From contig CANROL010000075.1 in the NCBI GenBank assembly GCA_947632255.1, positions 1 to 5,948 of the forward strand: 5,948 bases of DNA. Reading direction: 5' to 3'. Both the position numbers and the translations under genes were made by a program. Numbering within the stretch: the first letter of the stretch is position 1; every line of letters begins with the position of its first letter. Source of the DNA: an uncultured Bacilli bacterium. GTDB lineage: Bacteria; Bacillota_I; Bacilli_A; RF39; UBA660. Below the pieces are notes generated by a model. It worked only from the letters and a program-made list of their open reading frames with translations, searched no databases and was not told the origin of the DNA. Positions 1-5,948 of the stretch are shown here, in pieces.

Positions 1-22
1 TTTCGGTGCGTTCTCTTTTTTT
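1..22. terminator. Right half of a probable (bidirectional) terminator, cut by the window edge
   Basis: On the plus strand, GGTGCGTTCTC (5-15) is followed by seven T (16-22), the layout of the 3' arm and U-tract of an intrinsic terminator. It is much more GC-rich than its surroundings. On the minus strand the same bases read A7, then GAGAACGCACC, then GAAA at the edge, as if the window stops in a tetraloop. If the missing left side is GAGAACGCACC, the hairpin would end the rpoBC transcript from one side and a convergent gene from the other. The left arm is not visible, so this is inferred. Confidence 0.4.
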
Positions 23-79
23 AAACCTATTAAAATTGCCTTATTTTTCACACTTTATTTAACAAAGGAATTTATTCAA

Positions 80-96
80 TATAATTTTAAATTATA
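80..96. repeat. AT-only perfect palindrome downstream of rpoC
   Basis: TATAATTTTAAATTATA is a perfect 8-bp inverted repeat around one central base. It places a TATAAT hexamer on each strand, facing inward. In DNA this AT-rich it may be chance or part of a weak hairpin. The rest of the non-coding stretch 1-117 holds the two terminator candidates and no open reading frame of note. Confidence 0.45.
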
Positions 97-99
97 GTT

Positions 100-131
100 A
101 AAAAAAAGAAGAAGACTTTAAGCTTCTTCTT
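100..131 (-). terminator. Intrinsic terminator overlapping the 3' end of rpoC
   Basis: Read on the minus strand, AAGAAGAAG (131-123) can pair with CTTCTTCTT (114-106) as a 9-bp stem, closed by an 8-base loop (122-115) and followed by a run of T (105-100). The upstream arm is the coding sequence for the last residues (EEEA), and the TAA stop at 120-118 lies in the loop. Only three of the nine pairs are G-C, so the stem is weak and a terminating ribosome would cover it; efficiency may be low. A stronger candidate lies downstream at the window edge. Confidence 0.5.
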
Positions 132-3100
132 CATTAGTAGTATTATCAGGAGTAGTTGTATCTTCATTACTATCTGATAATAATTGATCTTCTAAATATT
201 CTGATGCATCATCATCTTCCATGAATTCTTTTTCCAAAATCATATCAATATCATTGTATTCTTTAGCACCTGTTCCAGCAGGAATAAGTTTACCAATGAT
301 AACATTCTCTTTTAAACCACGTAAGTAATCAACTTTACCTTTTATGGCGGCATCTGTTAATACTCTTGTTGTTTCTTGGAATGAGGCTGCTGATAAATAA
401 CTATCAGTTTCGAGAGATGATTTAGTAATACCTAACATGATAGGACGACCTGTTGCAGGTACCCCACCACTTAGGATAACTGGTTTATTACCTTCTGTAA
501 ATTCCGGTATAGAAACAGTTAAACCTTCAATGAAATCAGTATCACCAGCATCAACTATTCTAACTTTATTAATCATTCTCTTAACAATAATTTCAACGTG
601 TTTATCATTGATATCAACACCTTGTAATTTATATACAGCTTGAATTTCTTTTAAGATATATTCTTGAGCAGTAAGTGGATCTGTTACGGCTAGTAATTCT
701 TTTGGAGCAATAGATCCTTCAGTTAATTTTTCACCAGCTTGAACCATATCGCCAACTTCAACCCGAAGTTTCGTATTGTAATTAGTGATATGTTCACGAA
801 TACCAGCTTCATTTTCAACAACAACTTTATGTTTGCCACCTTGATCTTCAATAGATATTACTTTACCATCAATTTCTGAGATAGTGGCTTTATATTTAGG
901 AGTACGAGCTTCAAACAATTCTTCAACTCTTGGTAAACCTTGAGTGATATCATCACCACCGGCAACACCACCTGTATGGAATGTTCTCATGGTAAGTTGG
1001 GTACCAGGTTCACCAATAGATTGGGCAGCCATAATACCAACTGCTTCACCAGTTTCAACTAAATTACCAGTTGCTAAGTTACGACCATAACATTTTTGAC
1101 AAACACCATTTTTAGTCTTACATGTTAGAACACTTCTAATTTCAACTTTTTTAACACCGGCTTTAACAATTTTCGCAGCGATATTCTCCGTGATTAATTC
1201 ATCTTTATCAACAATCATTTCTTTAGTTTCAGGATGAAGTACTTTTTTAGCAGTATAACGACCTAATATTCTTTCACTAAGAGACTCAATTACGGAACCA
1301 TCTTTATCATTTACTAAATCATATACTTCAACACCTGCGATAGTGCCACAGTCAAATTCTTTAACAATAATATCTTGGGCAACATCAACTAAACGTCTTG
1401 TTAAATAACCAGAGTCAGCAGTACGTAAGGCAGTATCTGCAGAACCTTTTCTAGAACCATGGGTTGATAAGAAGAATTCAGATACATCTAGGCCTTCAAT
1501 AAAGCATGATGTAATGGGAATTTCTACTGTAGAACCATCTGGTTTAGCCATTAAACCACGCATACCAGCAAGTTGTGTAAAGTTTGAAATAGAACCACGA
1601 GCATTAGAGTTCATCATCATAAATATTGGGTTATCAAAATCATCTTGAGATATTTCTTGTAATTCTTTTTTAACTTCATCATTGGCTTCGTTCCAAATAT
1701 TAATAACACTGTTATAACGTTCTTCTTCCGTAATTAAACCACGTTTGAATTGTTTATTGACTTTTTCAACTTTTTCTTTAGCACTAGCAATTATTTCAGG
1801 TTTCTTTTTACTTCTTACAACATCCGAAATTGAAACTGTAATACCTGCAACAGTAGAATATTTAAATCCTAAGTCTTTTAATTTATCAAGCATGATAGAT
1901 GTTTCAGTTGTTTTATATCTTTTAAATACTTGAGCTATAATCCATTCAAGAGTTTTCTTAACAAATGGTTTAGAAATTTCCATTTTACTTATTACTTCTG
2001 GAATATTTTCACCCATAGCAATAAAGTATTTACTTGGAGTTATACCTTCAATATTATCTTTAGTTCCTTCATTAATATATGGGAATGTATCTGGTAAAAT
2101 TTCATTAAAGATAATTTTACCGGCAGTAGTAACTAAATATTTATCTAATTGTTCTTCCGTGAATAATTTATGTTTAAATGATTTAACAGGAAGAGCAATT
2201 CTGGTATGTAAAGTTATTTCTCTTCTTTCATAAGCCATTAAAACTTCGTTAGAATTTTTATATACTTTGCCTTCATTTTCTTCGCCGGCTTTTTCAATTG
2301 TTAAATAACAGTTACCTAAAACCATATCTTGAGATGGAGTAACGATTGGTTTTCCATCTTTAGGGTTTAAGATATTACTTGCGGATAACATTAAGATTCT
2401 AGCTTCGGCTTTAGCTTCTTCGGAAAGTGGGATATGAACGGCCATTTGGTCACCATCGAAATCGGCATTAAAACCAGTACAAACAAGTGGGTGTAAACGA
2501 ATAGCTTTACCACCAACTAATTTAGGTTCAAAAGCTTGAATACCTAATCTATGAAGTGTTGGAGCACGGTTTAATAAGACAGGATGCTCAGCACCTTTAA
2601 TGTTATGAGCTAAGCCTCTTTCAACTAAACCATGAATAACATGAGGTTTAAATAATTCAAGAGCCATTTCTTTAGGTAAACCACATTGATACATTTTTAA
2701 ATTTGGTCCAACAACGATAACTGAACGACCAGAGTAATCAACACGTTTTCCTAATAAGTTTTGACGGAAACGTCCTTGTTTACCTTTTAACATACTAGAT
2801 AAACTCTTTAATGGACGATTACCAGCCGCGGTAATAGAACGACCTCTCCTGCCATTGTCAAATAAAGAATCTACTGCTTCTTGAAGCATTCTTTTTTCAT
2901 TTTGAACAATAATGGTTGGAGCACCTAATTCAAGTAATTTTTTTAAACGATTATTACGATTAATAATACGACGATATAAATCATTTAAATCAGATGTCGC
3001 AAAACGACCTCCATCTAGTTGGATCATTGGTCTTAATTCTGGGGGAATAACAGGTAGAACATCTAAGACCATCCATTCGGGTTTATTACCACTTTCTTGG

Positions 3101-3747
3101 AAAGCTACTAAGCAATCTAATCTTTTAACTAAACGAATACGTTTTTGACCAGTTGCATTTTCAAGTTCACTACGTAAATCGGCAACTTCTTTATCAATAT
3201 CGACACCTTTTAATAATTCTTTAATAGCTTCAGCACCCATACCGACTTTAAAAGTATCACCATATTTTTCATAATAAGCACGATACTCTTTATCAGATAA
3301 TGTTTGCTTACGTTCTAAAGGAGCATTGCCAGGATCTATAACAACATAACTAACAAAATATAAAACTTCTTCTAGATCTCTTGGGGACATATCTAGAACA
3401 AGGCCCATTTTAGATGGAACACCTTTAAAGAACCAAATATGACTACATGGAGCCGCTAGTTCAATATGTCCCATTCTTTCACGACGAACACGGGATTTAG
3501 TAACTTCAACACCACAACGATCACAGATAACATTTTTATATCTTAATCTTTTATATTTACCACATGAACATTCATAATCTTTAGTAGGTCCAAATATTTT
3601 TTCACAGAATAGACCTCCTCTTTCAGGTTTTAATGTTCGGTAATTGATAGTTTCAGGTTTTTCTACTTCCCCATAAGACCAACTACGGATCTTTTCTGGG
3701 GAAGCAATACCTATTTTAATTCCTTTAAAATTATTAACATCTATCAT
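118..3747 (-). CDS. rpoC: DNA-directed RNA polymerase subunit beta' (complete)
   Basis: Largest subunit of core RNA polymerase; it holds the catalytic magnesium and, with beta, clamps DNA and RNA. Seen, in order: N-terminal zinc finger C60, C62, C75, C78; clamp helices about 253-296, the main sigma-binding site; switch-2 region about 331-348 (LLGKRVDYSGRSVIVVGP); NRAPTLHR at 393-400; catalytic NADFDGD with D429, D431, D433; F-loop and bridge helix about 713-782; second zinc site C800, C876, C883, C886; trigger loop about 914-948 with M920, R921, H924 and no large insertion; and a final acidic tail from about 1170. Length (1209) is close to B. subtilis (about 1199). The start MIDVNNF matches the family and has a Shine-Dalgarno site 8 bases upstream, 3 bases after the rpoB stop. 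Odd: about 20 residues are missing at 384-388, in the dock region, and SGARG reads SNARG at 714-718. Identity is certain; the effect of the deletion is unknown. Confidence 0.99.
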   Translation of the reverse strand: MIDVNNFKGIKIGIASPEKIRSWSYGEVEKPETINYRTLKPERGGLFCEKIFGPTKDYECSCGKYKRLRYKNVICDRCGVEVTKSRVRRERMGHIELAAPCSHIWFFKGVPSKMGLVLDMSPRDLEEVLYFVSYVVIDPGNAPLERKQTLSDKEYRAYYEKYGDTFKVGMGAEAIKELLKGVDIDKEVADLRSELENATGQKRIRLVKRLDCLVAFQESGNKPEWMVLDVLPVIPPELRPMIQLDGGRFATSDLNDLYRRIINRNNRLKKLLELGAPTIIVQNEKRMLQEAVDSLFDNGRRGRSITAAGNRPLKSLSSMLKGKQGRFRQNLLGKRVDYSGRSVIVVGPNLKMYQCGLPKEMALELFKPHVIHGLVERGLAHNIKGAEHPVLLNRAPTLHRLGIQAFEPKLVGGKAIRLHPLVCTGFNADFDGDQMAVHIPLSEEAKAEARILMLSASNILNPKDGKPIVTPSQDMVLGNCYLTIEKAGEENEGKVYKNSNEVLMAYERREITLHTRIALPVKSFKHKLFTEEQLDKYLVTTAGKIIFNEILPDTFPYINEGTKDNIEGITPSKYFIAMGENIPEVISKMEISKPFVKKTLEWIIAQVFKRYKTTETSIMLDKLKDLGFKYSTVAGITVSISDVVRSKKKPEIIASAKEKVEKVNKQFKRGLITEEERYNSVINIWNEANDEVKKELQEISQDDFDNPIFMMMNSNARGSISNFTQLAGMRGLMAKPDGSTVEIPITSCFIEGLDVSEFFLSTHGSRKGSADTALRTADSGYLTRRLVDVAQDIIVKEFDCGTIAGVEVYDLVNDKDGSVIESLSERILGRYTAKKVLHPETKEMIVDKDELITENIAAKIVKAGVKKVEIRSVLTCKTKNGVCQKCYGRNLATGNLVETGEAVGIMAAQSIGEPGTQLTMRTFHTGGVAGGDDITQGLPRVEELFEARTPKYKATISEIDGKVISIEDQGGKHKVVVENEAGIREHITNYNTKLRVEVGDMVQAGEKLTEGSIAPKELLAVTDPLTAQEYILKEIQAVYKLQGVDINDKHVEIIVKRMINKVRIVDAGDTDFIEGLTVSIPEFTEGNKPVILSGGVPATGRPIMLGITKSSLETDSYLSAASFQETTRVLTDAAIKGKVDYLRGLKENVIIGKLIPAGTGAKEYNDIDMILEKEFMEDDDASEYLEDQLLSDSNEDTTTPDNTTNEEEA
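2584..2598 (-). other. In-frame deletion junction in the RpoC dock region
   Basis: The codons here read K-G-A-E-H (residues 384-388). Family members remembered from B. subtilis, E. coli, Thermus and plastids have about 22 residues between the NIK-type motif and HPVLLNRAPTL; they form a helical stretch with a conserved Trp (B. subtilis EVWDVLESVIKEHPV). Here only GA remains before EHPV. Both flanks are intact and in frame, so the net loss is close to 20 residues (60 bases). The missing part lies in what is called the beta' dock, near the RNA exit channel and sigma. Absence is seen directly; its extent rests on remembered alignments. Confidence 0.85.
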
Positions 3748-3750
3748 AGA

Positions 3751-5948
3751 TTAAACCTCACTTTCTTCATTATCTAAATATTCATCAGGTTCTTCATCTT
3801 CATAATCTTCGTCAAAGTCATCATCATATTCGTCATCTTCAAATTCATCATCAAAGTCTTCATCAGAATCTAATTCATCTTCTGAAGGATTTTCTTCAGC
3901 ATTATATTTAGGTTCTATTTCCCCTTCACGAATACTAGCTTCGGCATCTATTTCTTCAATTTTCAAAGTATCTTCTTTGTCTTCCTCTTCTTCAAGTTCT
4001 TTAAATTCAACAACTTCATCATTATTATTAATAATTTGCATATCTAAACCTAGAGCTTGGAATTCTTTAATTAATACTCTAAAGCTTTCTGGAACACCAG
4101 CTTGATTAACTGTTTTACCTTTAACTAAGGCTTCATAAACTTTAACCCGACCTATAACATCATCGGCTTTTACAGTTAAGATTTCTTGTAAAACATGCGC
4201 AGCACCATAAGCATATAGAGCCCAAACTTCCATTTCCCCAAATCTTTGACCACCAAATTGAGCTTTACCACCAAGTGGTTGTTGAGTTACTAAAGAATAA
4301 GGTCCAGTAGCTCTCGCGTGTAACTTATCATCAACCATGTGATGAAGTTTTAACATATACATAACACCAACAGAAATACGTTGATCAAATGGTTCACCAG
4401 TTCGACCATTATATAATATAGTTTTACCATCTGGTTCCATACCAGCAGTAGCCATTTCTTCTTGAATATCTTCCCAAGTAGCACTGTCAAATACTGGAGT
4501 GGCATAATGAACACCTTGAAGTTTACCAGCCATACCTAAGTGTAATTCTAAGATTTGCCCAATGTTCATCCGCGATGGAACACCTAGAGGGTTTAACATA
4601 ACATCAACTGGGCGACCATTTGGTAAATATGGCATATCTTCTTCTGGTAAAATAAGGGAAATAACACCTTTATTACCATGACGACCAGACATTTTGTCAC
4701 CAACTTGGATTTTTCTTTTTTGAATAATATAAACACGAATTACTTTAGAAACACCAGCAGGAAGTTCATCAGAATTTTCTTTGGTATATATTTTAACATC
4801 ATGAACAATACCAGCTGCACCATGTTCCACCCTTAGAGATGTATCACGGACTTCTCTTGTTTTTTCACCAAAGATGGCATGTAATAATTTTTCTTCACTA
4901 GTAAGTTCTTGCATACCTTTTGGTGTTACTTTACCAACTAAGATATCCCCTTCTTTTACTTCGGTACCAATTCTTACAATACCATTAGAGTCTAAGTTCT
5001 TACGAGCTTCTTCCCCAACATTTGGAATATCTCTTGTAATTTCTTCAGGACCTAATTTAGTATCCCGACAATCGATATCATAATGTTCTAAGTGTAGAGA
5101 TGTATAAACATCATCTTTAACTAATCTTTCATTTAATATTACAGCATCCTCATAGTTATAACCATTAAATGTCATGAAGGCAACAGTCATATTTTTACCT
5201 AAAGCAAGTTCACCACTTTCGGTAGATGGACCATCCGCGATAACTTCGCCACGATGAACCTTTTCACCTTTTTTAACAATTGGATGATGATTTAGAGCAG
5301 TTGAGGCATTAGTTCTTTCAAAATCGGCTAGATAATAAGTATCTTTACCTTTAGCATTTTTAACAATAATTTTTTTACCATCAGCATATTCAACAACACC
5401 ATCAGCTTTACAAACAACCGTGGAACCAGAGTCACGCGCGGCGATATATTCAACACCAGTACCAACGATTGGTGCTTCACTGGTAAGTAAAGGAACAGCT
5501 TGACGTTGCATGTTCGCACCCATCAAAGTTCTATTAGCATCATCATATTCTAGAAATGGAATACAACTAGTAGTTATAGCCACAATTTGACTAGGAGCAA
5601 CATCAACAAAGTTAACGTTTTCTCTTTTTACCATAACGTTATCGCCATTTAAACGACATAAAATTTCATCATTAACAATTTTATTATTTTCATCTAATTT
5701 AACAGTAGCTTGCGAAATATAATAATCTTGTTCTTCATCAGCAGTCATATAAACTACTTCATCTTGAACTACACCATCTATTACTTTACGATATGGAGTC
5801 ATAATAAAACCATATTCATTAATTTTAGCATAACCTGCAAGAGAGGTAATTAAACCAATGTTTTGACCTTCTGGTGATTCGATAGGACAAATACGACCAT
5901 AGTGAGAGGCATTAACATCCCGCACTTCCATACCGGCTCTATCTCTTG
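3751..5948 (-). CDS. rpoB: DNA-directed RNA polymerase subunit beta (C-terminal part, 5' end outside window)
   Basis: Second-largest subunit of core RNA polymerase. The reading frame is open through the right edge: codons before the Met at 5931 read (T)RDRAG, matching the family's LTRERAG, so that Met is internal and not a start. Numbering from it: CPIESPEGQNIGLI at 15-28, the rifampicin cluster II region; NYEDA at 259-263, near the active site (E261, D262); flap about 291-335 (LGPEEITRDIPNVGEEA at 293-309); K405 and K413 in QKRKIQVGDKMSGRHGNKG, equivalent to the E. coli NTP-contacting lysines 1065 and 1073; H538 in DDKLHARATGPYS, equivalent to E. coli H1237; and the conserved end at about 637. 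No proteobacterial insertion follows the flap. An unusually long acidic tail (about 645-726) follows. Rifampicin cluster I lies outside the window. It is cotranscribed with rpoC. Confidence 0.99.
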   Translation of the reverse strand, partial: RDRAGMEVRDVNASHYGRICPIESPEGQNIGLITSLAGYAKINEYGFIMTPYRKVIDGVVQDEVVYMTADEEQDYYISQATVKLDENNKIVNDEILCRLNGDNVMVKRENVNFVDVAPSQIVAITTSCIPFLEYDDANRTLMGANMQRQAVPLLTSEAPIVGTGVEYIAARDSGSTVVCKADGVVEYADGKKIIVKNAKGKDTYYLADFERTNASTALNHHPIVKKGEKVHRGEVIADGPSTESGELALGKNMTVAFMTFNGYNYEDAVILNERLVKDDVYTSLHLEHYDIDCRDTKLGPEEITRDIPNVGEEARKNLDSNGIVRIGTEVKEGDILVGKVTPKGMQELTSEEKLLHAIFGEKTREVRDTSLRVEHGAAGIVHDVKIYTKENSDELPAGVSKVIRVYIIQKRKIQVGDKMSGRHGNKGVISLILPEEDMPYLPNGRPVDVMLNPLGVPSRMNIGQILELHLGMAGKLQGVHYATPVFDSATWEDIQEEMATAGMEPDGKTILYNGRTGEPFDQRISVGVMYMLKLHHMVDDKLHARATGPYSLVTQQPLGGKAQFGGQRFGEMEVWALYAYGAAHVLQEILTVKADDVIGRVKVYEALVKGKTVNQAGVPESFRVLIKEFQALGLDMQIINNNDEVVEFKELEEEEDKEDTLKIEEIDAEASIREGEIEPKYNAEENPSEDELDSDEDFDDEFEDDEYDDDFDEDYEDEEPDEYLDNEESEV
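3754..3999 (-). other. Acidic, low-complexity C-terminal tail of RpoB
   Basis: The last 82 or so codons of rpoB encode a tail beyond the conserved core. In its final 45 residues (3754-3888), 30 are Asp or Glu and almost none are basic; aromatic residues recur about every four positions (F693, F697, Y702, F706, Y710, then Y718). The DNA is a near-repeat of GAT, GAA and GAC codons, hence the TCATCTTC-like texture on the plus strand. The tail is likely disordered. B. subtilis RpoB also ends in an acidic extension, but a shorter and weaker one as I recall it. Confidence 0.85.
3756..3761 (-). promoter_or_regulatory. Shine-Dalgarno site of rpoC, inside the end of rpoB
   Basis: GTGAGG on the minus strand lies 8 bases upstream of the rpoC ATG (3747-3745), a good distance for ribosome binding. 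It is made of the last codons of rpoB (AGT GAG GTT TAA). With only 3 bases between the rpoB stop and the rpoC start, ribosomes finishing beta can probably start beta' directly (translational coupling). This also fixes the rpoC start. Confidence 0.75.

Noticed and set aside
91..96. TATAAT on the minus strand as a promoter for a downstream gene
   Set aside because: No TTGACA-like hexamer about 17 bases upstream; that region is the rpoC terminator stem. AT-rich chance match.
437..643. Plus-strand open frame of 68 codons
   Set aside because: It lies fully antisense to the conserved beta' C-terminal domain, has no recognisable family and no clear ribosome site; it is a shadow of rpoC.
1745..1933. 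Plus-strand open frame with hydrophobic segments
   Set aside because: Antisense to rpoC; its hydrophobicity comes from reading the complement of charged AAR/GAR codons.
2560..2620. Frameshift or sequencing indel at the dock deletion
   Set aside because: Both sides stay in the same frame with conserved residues up to the junction; a random error would rarely remove a multiple of three so neatly. A larger assembly error is still possible and is noted in the finding.
2912..3148. Plus-strand open frame of 78 codons
   Set aside because: Antisense to the conserved clamp helix region of rpoC, with no independent support.
118..3747. Use of TGA as tryptophan (Mycoplasma code)
   Set aside because: All Trp codons visible in both genes are TGG and no in-frame TGA appears.
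3754..3888. Microsatellite or CRISPR-like repeat
   Set aside because: The repetitive texture comes from runs of Asp and Glu codons in the RpoB tail; there are no spacers or equal-length units.
4874..5083. Plus-strand open frame of 69 codons
   Set aside because: Antisense to the rpoB flap region; a shadow.
5328..5519. Minus-strand open frame in another phase within rpoB
   Set aside because: It overlaps conserved rpoB in a different frame, and its low-complexity Leu/Val/Lys content reflects an out-of-phase read.
5929..5931. ATG as the start of rpoB or a split beta subunit
   Set aside because: Upstream codons continue in frame as (T)RDRAG, the conserved sequence before this Met, so the gene simply runs off the window.

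Overview
This AT-rich window (about one third G+C by eye) carries the 3' part of the core RNA polymerase operon on the minus strand. It holds the C-terminal 60% or so of rpoB (beta subunit, cut by the right edge), then all of rpoC (beta' subunit, 1209 residues), then about 117 bases of non-coding DNA that seem to hold two transcription terminators. No plus-strand gene is supported. No tRNA, CRISPR or mobile element was found.

Both proteins look like those of low-GC Firmicutes (Bacilli and Mollicutes relatives). RpoC runs collinear with the Bacillus subtilis protein. Neither subunit has the large lineage-specific insertions of Proteobacteria: none in the beta' trigger loop, and none in beta after the flap. 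All seven visible Trp codons are TGG, no in-frame TGA occurs, and both genes stop with TAA. This argues for the standard bacterial code rather than the Mycoplasma code with TGA as Trp. An uncultured, AT-rich Bacilli-type lineage is the best guess; nothing here fixes the genus.

Layout, in the direction of transcription (right to left): rpoB 5948-3751; a 3-base gap; rpoC 3747-118, whose Shine-Dalgarno sequence lies in the last codons of rpoB; a weak hairpin plus U-tract that overlaps the end of rpoC (131-100); an AT-only palindrome (96-80); and the half of a strong-looking terminator stem with a T7 tract at the left edge (1-22). The two proteins together form the polymerase active centre: beta gives the flap and the NTP-contacting lysines, and beta' gives the Mg-binding aspartates, bridge helix and trigger loop.

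The most striking point is in RpoC. About 20 residues that are present in every bacterial (and plastid) beta' I can recall are cleanly missing, in frame, just before the HPVLLNRAPTLHR motif, in the region called the dock. RpoB also ends in a very long acidic tail spaced with aromatic residues, and the rpoC stop codon sits in the loop of its own terminator. The rest is a standard housekeeping operon.
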